Below, in pieces: positions 46,235 to 58,639 of a stretch of DNA of 64,000 bases; position 1 is the stretch's first letter; each line of letters starts with the position of its first letter. Source of the DNA: Triglochin maritima (taxonomy: Eukaryota; Streptophyta; Magnoliopsida; Alismatales; Juncaginaceae); assembly GCA_963682175.1 (NCBI GenBank), contig OY821789.1, forward strand, positions 5,766,001 through 5,830,000. Reading direction: 5' to 3'. Below the pieces are notes generated by a model. The model was not told the origin of the DNA, did not search any database, and was given only the letters and a program-made list of their open reading frames with translations. A program made the position numbers and the translations under genes.

Positions 46235-47995
46235 GTTGAAATGAATGTATTCTAGAAGTTTTACTTTTATATGTCAATTGTTATGAATTGGATGTGCAAA
46301 CATTTTGTTCATTGATTAATGTATTCGTCTTTTGGAAGTGTTAATGAAGAAGTTCCTTAATCGTAGAACTCTAAAAGATAATGGTTTACATAAATCAAAA
46401 GTTATTCACAATCATAGCAATTAACATGAAATATTAATTCCCGAGATAAGATTGTCACGTTGTCATCGATTATTGTAGCTCTAAAAATATTTGACGACAT
46501 GAGTATATAAAAGAGGAAAATATTACTTTTATATATTGAATAGACCTAACAAGTAAAACATTATGGAATTGTGTTATGTGTCATTAATGTTTTACTGTGT
46601 CTTGGATCCTAAGATAAGAGACATCTTTTCACATAAGGAGTGCTTAATTTGATTATTGTCAAAAGCTATCAATGAGTATGACTTATGCTAGTTGGTTGAA
46701 CATGACTTATGCTGGAAAAGATAGCTAGTCAAAAGATTATCATTGCCCTATTAATTGAGTAATGATATTAGTGGATCCCTTGATAAAGCAAAATTATAAT
46801 GTGCACAATGTGACTTGAGTTAAGTTACATGTATAGTTATAATTAGCTTAAAGAGATTAAGAAATGAATATAATACAAAGGTGACACATTTCTACTTTGT
46901 ATATATTCTTAATATCACGAGGCAATGGATAGACACAAGTGGTGCACTTACATCACTAAATGGATCGTGTTTAGTTGGAGTGGAATAAGACATCTATGCT
47001 AATTGGGTAACTATAATGTATAGCTAGATACCGCTTATAGTTTGAGATATTGAGTGTTTAATATCACTGTCAATTTAACTTAGATCCTCCTATAGGTCAC
47101 ATCACAAAACTGGGAACACAAGAAGCTTGATTTTGAGTTCATATGATGTGTCGGGTTTCATGTGAAAATGGACACATGTGGTGAATCAATACATCAATAT
47201 GTCACGAAAAATGACATAATTAGAATTATGAATAAATTAATATAAGATGTATATATTATGGGGTGTAATAATTTAACATTACATAAGATAATATATTACA
47301 TGATATATGAATTTGCTAAAAACCCCAAAGATCAAATTTTGTTGGATATAAATCCAAATTTTGGTAAAAGGCAAAAAACGATTAATACGGTTTTGCCCGA
47401 ATTAATAAGGAATTAATATTAATCATGTATTTGAATTATTCCAATTATGGTTAAATGTAGATGATTATGTGTCAAATTGTGATTGATTTTATGGAGTATT
47501 AAAATAAGAGGTCATGAGTTAGTGGTTAGCACATGATGTGGGTGTTGGAAGACCCTATAAATAGGTATTCTCTCCCTCTTTGTTTTAATTAATACAAAAA
47601 TTTCTCTCTCCCTAATCACCATATTAATTCATCCTAAAATTCCTTAATTATTTCAAGCTTTTGGAGATTAAATTCTCAGAGAGCATAAATGGGTTATTAG
47701 CTTAATTCTAAACTTGATTTTAGAGATTTAATTGACTAGCTCATTTCTCTTTAATCTTGTTTAGAGTTTGGTGAATACTTAGATTCGAATCGGCAGACGA
47801 TTCGACGGGCAGCAGAACTCCGGATCTTCAAAAAGGTTTTAGAGAACCTTTGGGTATGAAAATATCTTTGTGATTTATTTTAACATATGTAGGATTGCAT
47901 GATATTAGAATAAACACAAAACAATGTACATAAAATCACTGAAAATATGAAATCGATCATGTATGCTTGTATTAATTTTTTTTAAATATACACAT
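46235..47995. mobile_element. AT-rich insertion in the old LTR, possibly a copia-type LTR
   Basis: This block interrupts LTR homology and has no coding frame. It has a TATAAATAG box near 47557 followed by a CT-rich leader, as in an LTR promoter. Boundaries are approximate. A start at TGAAATGAATG after GAAGT and an end at CCTACA before AAAGT would give a 4-of-5 target duplication, but I do not regard this as proven. Confidence 0.4.
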
Positions 47996-48114
47996 ACATA
48001 GAGACACAAAATCCTACAAAAGTGTCCCGGAGAAGAAGAACAAGAAGGAGGAGGAGGAGGAGGTTCGTTGTTGAGACGACGAGGTGGTGTGGTCATCGAT
48101 CGAGAGAAGTTTAC

Positions 48115-49646
48115 TGATTGGCATCATTTCATGTTTATATTTGTATCTTATATCCATTATCTTTCACCTAAACAATGTTATGTTACGAGTTTTATGTTTA
48201 GTTTTCAGGAATAAATAGGTTTGAAGAGATGAAGCATAAAAGGACTCAAAAGCTGGGAAAAAGACTTAATTGTGAGATCTGGGGACTAAGATGCAAGGGA
48301 GAATGACCTGAATGTAAGACAGAAGGACCTAAGAGCCGAACAGAATACTCCACACCATCATGAGGAGTATTTTACCAATTCGATTCGGGTCGGAGCTCCA
48401 ACAAGTCAAGTAACCGCATTAAAGACCAACAATACCAGAAAGAAAAGCCTAACAAATTCCAACGCGATCCAAAGTGTTTGGACCGCTAATTGGCGGTCCA
48501 TATTACTCAGGATCCACCCAAATTTCTCCTGGACTTGTATTAATGTTCGTTTAGGCTATTTGTGGTATTGGTTTAGTCCCACATCGGGGGATTGTCCCCG
48601 ATTAGCTTTTTCTATGCTTATAAATAGAACTCTTCACCTTCCATTGTAATTACCCATTGCTTGGTGACATTCTCTCTACTAAGGAGTGAGCCTTGAAGCA
48701 AAAACTCAAGGTGGAGAAGAATACTACCTTCAATGTGAGTCATTTGTTAATAAAATAATTCTTCTAGTTTCTTTTAATCTTGTCTTTTAATTTGTGCATG
48801 TTTATTTAATCTTTCCTTTCCTTTTAAGCTTCTTTAATACTTCTTGCTTTCTTAGTTAACTTTCATTTCAGTATTATGCTTTCTTTTGTTAATATAGTTA
48901 GTGTAATGAGTAGTGAGTAGTTTCATCCACATTTGGGGGGTGGAGAAATATGTGATATAATCATGTAGTATATTAAGTGTGTGTTATCTTTATCCCTTGA
49001 GCTTTATATGATTTCCATAACCATCTAATGGGTTTTCACTTTTATCTTTGATATGCTAATGCTCTTGAATGAAGCTTAGTTTATGCTTTGACTAGTGGAC
49101 CTATTTTATGGGGAATGATAAGATCAGGATAAGGATGAAGTTAATATTGGAAACACAATTTGTGGTGTATGTGCTCTTGTTGCCTTTACCTTAGCTAATG
49201 TCTTGTATGTTTTAATGATATAGTCTTATCTTAATTCATGTGGAGGCATATTAGGGTCTAGTCTTTATACTTGAGTTCATGTAGCTTCATTCCAATTATT
49301 GTCTTGTATGTTTTAATGATGTAGTCTTATCTTAATTCATGTGGAGGCAAAGTTGGATGTAGTTTTATGATTTCATGCACTACATGTTGTAAGGAGCTTA
49401 ATGAACACACACACACTTCTTTATGTTCACATTATTTCTCTACCCCCTACGGGGCTTAGTTTTATTGCTTATCTTCATTTCCTTTTTGCATCTTAGTGTA
49501 GTTTAGTGTAACCAACCTTTCTCTCCTTCTTTTTACCTCTCGCCTTCAAACGAACCAATCGTCGACACACCTCCCAGTGGACGACCCATATTTGTCACCG
49601 CTTCAACGCGGTCGTGCACTTACGGTTAATATAAAACGATCAATCA
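48115..49646 (+). mobile_element. Solo LTR, 1532 bp, nested in the old LTR
   Basis: It starts TGATTGGCATC and ends AACGATCAATCA, giving a 6-bp inverted end (TGATTG/CAATCA). It is flanked by a perfect 5-bp duplication TTTAC (48110-48114 and 49647-49651). A TATAAATAG box near 48619 and a CT-rich leader follow TCCCACATCGGGGG. The segment near the end (CTCCCAGTGGACGACCC, TTTGTCACCGCTTCAACGCG) resembles LTR or leader sequences of large plant Ty3 elements such as the Tat/Athila group; that assignment is tentative. It contains a ~101-bp tandem duplication at about 49196-49350. No coding region is present. Confidence 0.82.
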
Positions 49647-49781
49647 TTTACCAGAGAAACGTGCATTTGCAAGGAAGTGCTCATGGAAACGATCGTCGTT
49701 GGTTCTTCTAAGGCTTCTTCAAGCCTTAAAAAGTATGTCAAGCTTTGTTTTTATGCTCATCTAAGATTGTGTGAATGTTTG

Positions 49782-50275
49782 AGTGGTCGACAGTACACCG
49801 AAAAACTCGTCGGAGGTGGTGTGCAATGAGTTCTGCACTGGAACGGCTGACTAGTCGTTGTGTTTTTGTGGAGAAGAAGAGGACTCTAGGTGTTTTCGGT
49901 CGAACGGATCCCTTTTGTCGTTCGACTGAATGCACTGTTTTATGTCAGTTGGGGGTGTAGACTTCAAAACGGTCGACCGCCCTGAGATCTTGTTCGACCG
50001 ATGACTTAAGATAACTTAGTGTTTGTTCGACCGATTTTTGTTTCGGTCGATCGGTGTATTTTGTTTCGATGTCTGGATTTACTGGCTTTATTCGGTCAAC
50101 CGTTTCTTTTGTTGTTTGACCGATTGTACACTTTGAGCGAAGGAAGGATTCACTGGATGTTTTCGGTCGAACGAGTCCCCTTTGTCGTTCGACTGGTTGG
50201 TAGTTATTTCTGTTGGACCAGGCTTTTGTGTGGGTTTTGGTCGACCGATTTTGCTCGTTTGTTTGACCATTTCTG
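49782..50275. repeat. Decayed palindrome array in old LTR
   Basis: About 14 recognisable sites remain, including CGGTCGAACG, GTTCGACCGA, CGGTCGATCGG, CGGTCAACCG, GTTTGACCG and GTTCGACTG. Many differ from CGGTCGACCG by a CpG turned to TpG or CpA. Pair spacing of about 20-23 bp is still visible for several. Confidence 0.85.
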
Positions 50276-50922
50276 CCTTGAGGGCAATGGGTCCCCGATC
50301 TTTTTTGGCAACAATACAGACATTTCGGCCTGATAGCGATCAATGGTTGTGGCTCTATAGAGCGGGTGCCTTGTGTACACGTGTGGTTCGTAAGTTGATG
50401 ATTTTCCAGCGTGTGTCTTGTGTGCACGAGTGTGTTGTGGGGTCGCAGTGGGAGGACCCTTGAGACCCAGTTTTGGTTTGTGTCAACTGTGGTTAGGAGA
50501 GAGGTCTTGGGAACCTAGTTTGACGGCGATGGTTGTGTTATATTGTTTTTTCCATGTTATGTCATGTTATTTAATTCATGCATTTTAGGAGTTTGACGTA
50601 CAGAGTTTTCCTTATAGAACACTCTGGCATAGTTTTATGTTGCATTTCAGGACATGAGCGTCGTTCGGAGGTGATGACTGAGGGTGAGTGCACCCAGACT
50701 AGATCATGTCTTCTTGTATTTTGAGGTGGATATGATTGCACTTGTATATGTTGTATATCTTTTGTGATGTGATTATACTTTCATTTCCATGCGTTGTACG
50801 GTGCACCACTCTATATATATGTGATTTTCATAGCGTCCCGGTTATTGATCTATTGATATATATATATATATATATCTTTTAAAGTTTTAAATTTGTTCGT
50901 TGTTTCGGGGCGTTACACTTTC

Positions 50923-52143
50923 TTACCCCTAACGTCGTCGACACAAATATCTTAATTTTTAATTAATAATTTGAAGAATTACTGTCAAAGTATCATATAT
51001 CTTTTAGAAGCATGTATTGTGAATCTTTTTCATTTGTATCCAGGCTCATATAATGGAGGACTTCTGCTTTTCATATTTAGACCAACGTAGTCTGGTTACA
51101 AGATGAAGAAAACCATAATCCAAGTTGTTATTAATATGACTTACTGGTTTTTGTACTTCCTAGTTCCTAAGCTTGTTAATTGGTTCCTCGATTGCAATTT
51201 GAGTCCATATATTATCACTAATCAATAATCATTTTCTTACTACAAGGTCCAGAAGCTTCTGTTGGAGAAAACAACTAACAAGTATTAATGACCACCTGCC
51301 ACCTGCTAATGTCTAAATAAATTTCTCCTATGTATAGCCTGTAGAACATTAATGACAACATTTGTCTTCTTTTTCTTCGTTAAGTTTATTTTTTGTTCGA
51401 CCGATAGATTATTCATTCCGAAGAGTGGACTTACACACTATTAGATTGTTCTTGAAGTAGTTTCTTAATAGTTAAGAGCGTGGAGTCTTGTGTCTTGAGC
51501 CGAACCAAATAAGGTCACACATTATTCTACTTGTTTTGTCTTTTTTCCATCTAATTTGACAGATTAATTCGGTCAAAGATTAAGTATCTTTTCCCTCGTG
51601 TGGTTCAATACAAGTTGACATACTCGAAAAAAAATTCAGATAAGTTTTACACATACTGTCACACATAACCCAATAACTAGATATGATTTCTTAAAAGGAA
51701 AATGTGAATTTTTTTTAGCCCTGCTCTAACTTGATCTCATGATGCAACTCACTTTCAATCGCAGGAGATTTTTTTTATATCTATCCATTCCAAGGTCAAT
51801 GACATACTTGAATAATTAACTTCATTTGATTAAAACATGATACAAACTATGCAACAGTAGCTTTACATTCAAATGCTCTCTTATATATGATTTACTTACC
51901 ACCTTATAGTACTTTTTTCTGGATATTATACAACAACTTGAAGAAAAAACAACTATAATTACACTCGCATTTCCCTTTTGCCAAAATTTTACACAACCAA
52001 GAGGCAAAGAAAAGAAAACAATCAATCACAACGTACAACCACCAACTACTTCCAATCGACCAACAAAGAATTAATCTACCAGCTCAAACCACCAACAACA
52101 AAACTAACACAAAACATGTATAAAATGATCACTAGCTAGCTAA
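50923..52143. other. Intergenic and likely 3' UTR of the neprosin gene
   Basis: AT-rich sequence; the last part next to 52143 is probably the 3' untranslated region of the minus-strand gene. No other feature was recognised. Confidence 0.5.
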
Positions 52144-55100
52144 TTAAGAACATCTCATGTTTCTTCCAGGCCCTCCATAATAGAAGTAATTCCCCCACAC
52201 CCTATTGCTTCCTCTCTTGATGTCATAGCAGCCTTGGTGGTCAGCCAGTATCTGAAGCCCCGTGACCGGAATGAGGCTGTTATCCCAATCGACCACTTGC
52301 AAGTTCCGGAAATATGCCGCCTTACCGAAACCTTCTCCGGCGAAATGACCACTTCCCATCTGTGTGTTGGTGTGCCCGCCTGAAGGCCTCGTGTTCACTA
52401 TCTCACCTCCGAATTGCACCATGCTAGCGTGGCGCGTTAGATGGCTGAACAGGAACGATGGCCAGTAGCCAACCAGTAGACCCGACCCGAATTGGAGCCA
52501 CCAATGACCATGCTTAGGGTCCTACCAATAGAAGTTGATATAAAAGTTTAAAAATGCATTTCCTTATTTCTTAGGATTAAATGTCGTATTATATATGTTG
52601 ATCGCATTCTTAAGTTTAGTTATAAGATTATTAATTTATTTTATTTAAAAAAATAGAGAATATCTTTGCACTTCATGCACTTCTTAAATGTGGTTAGGAG
52701 TGATTAACTTGTACTGGTGAAGTTGCACGTAAAAGGCACACAACTTTAATCTGGTACTGCTGCAGTGAAATAACAACTTTATATCCCTATTTTATGAAAC
52801 ATTTTCTCTAATTCAGGAATAAGTGGTGCTGACAACCAGTGTCCGACCGGAACAGAGAGGCAAAGTAATAGCTAAAGGCCATCCAACTCTGAAAAATAAC
52901 ACCAACCATCTTTCCAATTACTATGTCGTTGTCAATGCGATGGAACTTAGACTGAGAGTCCTTCCCATTTCCATGATAAACATAAATACTTGGAAATAAA
53001 ATGGCAAAAGCGTTATAAAATGAGAAGAACATTTAAAATGGTTATGTTCTTGGTTCTTGTCATGTAGGCATGTAGCATTTGTTGGGGACGTGTTGGGCCC
53101 ATTGCATGAAAGAGCGGAGAAGTGAATGGATATCCCACTCAGCACTAAAGCCACCCAATAATCAGGTGGTCCCCACAATAAATAAAAATATGCTTGGTTT
53201 TTCAAGTTAATCATTTTTCTCATCTAAAACTTACTTGGAAATGAAATGACCACCTTAACCTTCACATTTTTTGTTTGGAAATGGCTTCAGGTTTATTAAG
53301 TAAAAGCTTTGGATAGGCAAGCTTGATATCCAAAATCTTAATACAACTAAAGTAAAACTAGAAGATTAATTTTCATTTACCTTCCAAATGACGATGCCAA
53401 TGTCGAATTGGCGGCCATGGTAGATGGACAACGGCGATATGGCGGCTCCAATTGCAATTCTATTGTTTGTTTGGACAAATCCCGAGCATAGTAAGTTGTA
53501 GCATCCGGTCGCTTGATACGCATCGCTCTAATAATAAACAAAATAAAAATATCTATTTAATGTTTTTCGATAAAACTGGGATCAACAAAAGTTTGTGCTT
53601 AAAAATGGATTATGTGCTTACTGTCCAATAAGTAAAGAACCTTGGGGCTCCATCACCATATAATTCTGGACTTACCTGCCAAAGTCCAAAAAAGAAAGAT
53701 CCTGAACAGTTAGACTACACATGGCCCTTCGTAAAATGACGTGATCTACAATTTTTATTTTTTATTTTTTTTGTGTGTTCTAGATTGTTGATTCTCTGGT
53801 CACACATGTGGACAACAAGCAGTGACCATTGTGTACCAAAAACATCATGATTGATGCTAAGGAAACTTATACCTATCTTTAATGGTTTGGTAAACTAACT
53901 TAATCTTAAAAACGTACTTCTTTATTTTTGGAATCTTTTCTTACCTGCCAACCAGCTTCAATGGTGTTAAGATCATGACCAAAAGAACCAGAAATAATCC
54001 ATATCTGTGACAAGCTGAACTCAGATGGGGTGGTGACTTTAGGTGCCCAAACATTTAAGCTGGCTTTTGCACCATAAAATTCCTGTCCCATGATGTATCC
54101 AACTGCATGCTGCAACAAACACCAAAGACCTTAAGCACTGATCAATTAAATAAATAATTTGTCCACAAAACAACAAACCCAAGATTCAAAACCACTTCCA
54201 ACAAACATCTGGAAGTCAAACACATAGTGCAGTGGAAGAATCTAATAATAATGAATTGCTTCCTTAAACAAACCACCTTGCACAGTTATCCCTGAAGTCA
54301 TGGCTCATTTGATGTAAACCTAATCTTTATGATAATTCAAGTCAAATGACACAGTTGGGTTCCTCCCATTTGCCTCTGTGTGGGCACATGGATAATTTTT
54401 TTTAAACTTCTTGGATATCTTACTCTTATTAACCATTGTTCCATGTAATACCGTGTATACGTGAGAATAGAACTTAAATACTATTTACTCCAATACGCTT
54501 TGCCACTACCAACTTAACTATTTTTGGAACAAAAATGTCATTGCATATAGTTGTTGAGTTATGAAAATTCAAATTACGATCTTTAGTTGAAGTTACTCCA
54601 AGGTGACCAACTAAACTATCTGAAAGTATTACCATATTTTAATAGAGGAAAGAAGAAGAATGAAATTGTACAACTGGCCGGAAAGGTAATCAAAGAACTT
54701 TCAAAGCTATAGTTGCAAAACCTTTTTGCTGTTAAAATGCAAAGAGTTTTAGTTGATAAGAGGTGGTGAAGTCACCTCATGGCCGCTTCCTGAGGAATCA
54801 CGTCTCACTCTCACTGGCTTCCTTCCAAATCTCTTAAAAGAGCTTGCTCTAAGCATGTCTGCCTCCGTAGTTCTCCTGATAGGAATCGATCCTTCCGGGC
54901 AAGAATCACCGAAATCTGACCATGACTGGAAGCTCTGGTTGGCAACATCAATTGGGTCCAACCCTTTTGGTCTCTCTGGTGTCTCCTGAAACACAAAAAC
55001 AACAGAGCAACAACACAACATTAGAAAAACCAACACTACAAACAACTTTTAACGTAGAAAAAAACCCAACCAACCAGTGGTTTCTGTCCTCTCAGCATTG

Positions 55101-55445
55101 GATGGTCAAATGCCGGTTGCATGTGTGCAGGAACACAATCAATGAGATCACCATCTGGACTCTGCTAGCAATATCCCACCATGATCACCACCACATCAAC
55201 AAAAAAGACGGGAAAAAAAACCAAGACATGGGTATTTCAAAACAGACCTGAATTGTCTTAACAGCAGGCTTATTGATCCTTGTAAGGTGGGCTTTGATCC
55301 TTTTCAGCTTCCTAATCTCATGGCTTGGTCTAACAGTGTTGTTGGCCGGAGCAGCCAAGGTGGTGGTGGCAGGGAGGAGGAGGAGGAGGAAAACAGCCAA
55401 GATGGCAATGATTGTGAGATCTCTGACGCAGTAGCTACAAGCCAT
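52144..55445 (-). CDS. Neprosin-domain secreted protein, 412 aa
   Basis: Seven exons join in phase 0: 55445-55248, 55161-55075, 54985-54776, 54109-53945, 53675-53622, 53527-53381 and 52521-52144. The product has a signal peptide ([17 protein letters not shown], residues about 15-31). Next comes the neprosin activation-peptide region ([24 protein letters not shown]) and a ~220-residue neprosin domain. That domain contains [58 protein letters not shown] and a C-terminus ending NMRCS. Neprosin-type proteins include glutamic peptidases that cut after proline; catalytic use of Glu has been shown for the Nepenthes enzyme. Plant genomes hold many such genes of unknown role, and activity of this one is inferred only from family. 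Length is normal for the family. An alternative acceptor three bases upstream of exon 2 would add one Gln. Confidence 0.92.
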
Positions 55446-57440
55446 TTTGGGAGAATTTTGGTGTTTCGTCTTCTAGACCTGTCTGTTTCTGCTCACATTT
55501 GTGTGGTTGTCTTGTTGTGTTCTTGGAGGTGGTGGTGGCCTCAGGCTCAGACTATATGGGGGCACTCACTTAACAATAACTTAATATAACTTCTAACCCC
55601 AACAACACTATCACTACCACTACTCCTATGTGTTGGCAAGCACAGAATCCCATCTTCACATCAATGTAACAACTGTTCATGGATTTCTCCAATTCAACAC
55701 CATTTCCAAAACTTGGGTCTTGCATCAATTGCTACGAAGTCCATCTCCATTTTCTTATATATGTATAATTATAATGGATTTTTATTAATGTAGGTTTCCG
55801 ACAGGAAGGACTTTAGACTCTGAGGTAATAGAGTAGAATATAGGTTGAGGCTAATGTGTTATTTGCTTTGTTAGATTTCTATGCGGCCTGCACATGTGGG
55901 TGTGGAGTGAGTAATGAGGTGACCCACAAGCTCAGATTCTTTTGCTTTTTATCTTTTCTTCCTGGTATTATGGATGGCAACCTTAACAAATTATTTTTCC
56001 CAAAAAAAATTCTACTCTTCCTAGAAATGTATACAAGACATACATTTTCTCTATCGTATTAAGGTCAGAAATCTACAAATCAAGATAATCACTGCCGACA
56101 TAATGGAGATGGTTGTATCAAATAACCAAATAGGAATGGTATAAAGACGGACTCTTTTAAGAATTGGTAAGTGGGTGGGGAAGGTAGTGCTTCCATTCCA
56201 CATGGAGCAACTTTAGCTTTCCCTTCCCCTCCTTTTCATGGGTATAATTCTTATTCTTTGTTGTTCAAAGAGTGGGAAGTGGATTCCCTTCTTTAAGTTT
56301 TCTCCCGTATTTGCTTCTTTCATTGGGCCTCCTGCCTCCCTTTCACATTTCCCAACATGTTCCTTGTGCAACCAATATTGCACTGTGGCTTGCAATAACA
56401 AAATCATAGGTACCAAACTAATAAACACTGCCATTTTTTTGTTGTAAATATTTATGAGTACCATTTATTCAGTTAAGTTGGGAGCGGAGCAGTATGGTGT
56501 TGTGGCATGTGTAATTCATGGTGGGCAACTTTAATTGGAATGGTTGCCAGTTCATATGGGCTAGTGGGATTCAGAGAAGACCAAGCTTTCAAAAAGTCAC
56601 ATAGACTGTCCTTAATGGCCCCTGAATTCTGAAATATGAAGTTAGTGCATCAACTTAGTGCTCCTTCCTGCTTCTCCTTTTTTCTTTTGGAGAGGTCTGT
56701 TAACATTGCTTGCCACTTCAAAGGATTTCCTTTTGCCCGTCTATTTCTTATTTTTCACATACACATCCCAATGTTTTGTATCAGCCACTCTAATGGGAAT
56801 GTGAGATGACTTGAAGATATTTTTTGCTGTCATATTTTGGATAAAATAGATTTGAAATCTATTCTTAATCTTAATTATTCCAAAGATAAAGAAGATGCTG
56901 ATTGGACTAGTACATGTGATAAAAAATACTTTTTTAAAATACCCAATAAAGGTCAGTTCATTTGGTAGATTTTCACTCTTGAAATATTTAGTAACATAAT
57001 TCAGTAACAATGAATTGCATCCTAAAGTTTAGATAAATGTTAGAAACGAAAATAAGATCAATAATATTTTCACAATTAATTTGCTACTTATTGATGGTGT
57101 TGATTCTGATAATAATATTTTCACAATTAATTTGCTACTTATGATGTGGTGGATTCTGATAGTTAAGATTTAATCGAAGTTTGAATTTAGCACTTTATTG
57201 TATAACTTATGTTCCAAGTTGACTGATGCTGAATTGCTGATGCTTTCTAATTTTTTAAAGTGTGTTCACCTAACAAGATGGATAAATTACTATAGCACAT
57301 GTACAAAGGTGTACGAAACGATGAGCATGCTTAATTTAATAATCATGGCATTAAAAGCTCAAGTTGACATGATGTGGAGCATGGGTTTGGAAATATACAA
57401 CTGGAAATCTGGAATGGTTATTTCCTGAACCATGGAATTA
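55446..57440. other. Intergenic, no gene seen
   Basis: This begins with the promoter and 5' leader of the minus-strand neprosin gene. The rest is AT-rich with short frames only. A ~52-bp tandem duplication (AATAATATTTTCACAATTAA core) lies at about 57058-57165. Confidence 0.5.
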
Positions 57441-57454
57441 GTGAAAGAATAGAC

Positions 57455-58632
57455 GGACGCCCGCGTTACGGACGCGTCTTACGTGGATCTGTACAGCTCA
57501 GATATTTTTCTTTGAGTCAGCGTCCAGTCAGCGAATTTTCTCTTCGCGCGTTTTGGTCTTTTTAAAAAACGCTGGTTCTTTAAGTTGAACGATTCATTTC
57601 CCAATACACAGATAAGACAGTGTGCAGTCTCATTATTCGTGCAGAGCCCACACTTATCATAATAAAATATTTGTTTTTAAGTTTTACGTTAGATCAACTT
57701 AATTTGTCTAACTTACTTTATGTGTGTGTGCAGTTTACATTATGTGTTTGTCCTGTTTACGTTGTGTATGTCCGGAATAAGTGTATATTGTTGTACGGAA
57801 TAAGTGTATTTGTTGTCCGGAATAAGTGTATTTGTTGTCCGGTTTAAGAATAAAGTGTGTCCAGAAACGGAACATAAAGTTTGTCCGGAATAAGTTGATT
57901 TGCTGTCCGGAATAAGTGTATTTGCTGTCCGGAATAAGTGTATTTGCAGTCCGAAATAAGTGTAGTTGTCCAGAATAAGAAGAAAGTGTGTCCAGAAACG
58001 GAACAGAAAGTTTGTCCGGAATAAGTGTATTTGTTGTCCGGTTTAAGAATAAAGTGTGTCCAGAAACGGAACATAAAGTTTGTCCGGAATAAGTGTATTT
58101 GCTGTCCGGAATAAGTGTATTTGCTGTCCGGAATTGGAATAAGTGTATTTGCAGTCCGGAATAAGTGTATTTGCAGTCCGTAATAATATATGGCTTCATT
58201 ATTGCCCCCTGCCACCCCCGCACAAACTCAACAAACCTCCCACTGTATATTTTACCCCACAAGAATTACGTTTAGGAAAAAAATAGCATCTCAGATTCCC
58301 TGTTTATGTAGAACATCGGGAAGTCTTCGCACCGTCTCATTCACGCTGCTTACGTTGTGAAGAATCCTGGGAGTCGGCATCAGACGCTTCTTCGACCTAA
58401 TATCTTGCTCGAAATGGTGATTTATTCTGGAGAGAAAGAATGAAGAAGAAAGAAAGAGTGTCATCATATTTGTATTTGGGTGGAGAGAGAGAACGTGCTG
58501 AGTTGAAACGCATTTAATGTGATTTGAGTGGACATCAGGAAGAAAAAACAAAAAAAAAACATTCATGCTTTGGCCACGTAAGGGCTGACATGGATGTCCA
58601 CGTAGAGCGCGTCCGTGACGCGCTGCGTTCAT
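57455..58632. mobile_element. Inverted-repeat DNA element carrying a 22-bp minisatellite
   Basis: The left end near 57461 (CGCGTTACGGACGCGTCTTA, then CGTGGA) is matched in inverse orientation at the right end near 58590-58630 (TCCACGTAGAGCGCGTCCGT, then GACGCG). This gives imperfect terminal inverted repeats of about 40 bp. Between them is the minisatellite and AT-rich DNA without a transposase. Exact ends and target duplication were not resolved. The macrosatellite at 1-1239 has both the same minisatellite and a similar CGCG-rich segment, so the two loci appear to share an element family. Confidence 0.6.
57771..58187. repeat. 22-bp minisatellite (GTCCGGAATAAGTGTATTTGCT)
   Basis: About 18 units of a 22-base repeat with core GTCCGGAATAAGTGT occur here. 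They mix with a ~46-bp variant containing GTTTAAGAATAAAGTGTGTCC and AGAAACGGAACA. The reverse complement of the core (ACACTTATTCCGGAC) corresponds to ACAACTTATTCTGGAC in the macrosatellite at the window start, which has the same 22-bp period. Long minus-strand frames here are an effect of the repeat period. Confidence 0.93.
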
Positions 58633-58639
58633 AAATCAT

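Larger units (their letters stand above)
46074..50917 (+). mobile_element. Old solo LTR interrupted by nested insertions
   Basis: The ends TGTGTGATCTTAATCC (46074) and GGGGCGTTACA (50917) are flanked by a perfect 5-bp duplication CTTTC (46069-46073 and 50918-50922). The pieces at 46074-46230, about 47996-48114 and 49652-50917 line up in order with the solo LTR at 26166-27888. They cover a TATATAA box near 46172, a CT-rich leader, GCTTCTTCAAGCCTTAA before the donor-like GTATGT, a degraded palindrome array and an acceptor-like TTTCAG. At least two later elements lie inside. It is the oldest of the three related LTR loci, judged by decay of its palindromes. Confidence 0.85.

Noticed and set aside
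57735..58262. 175-aa and 123-aa minus-strand repeat proteins
   Set aside because: Their translated repeats come directly from the 22-bp minisatellite. There is no start context, domain or intron support.
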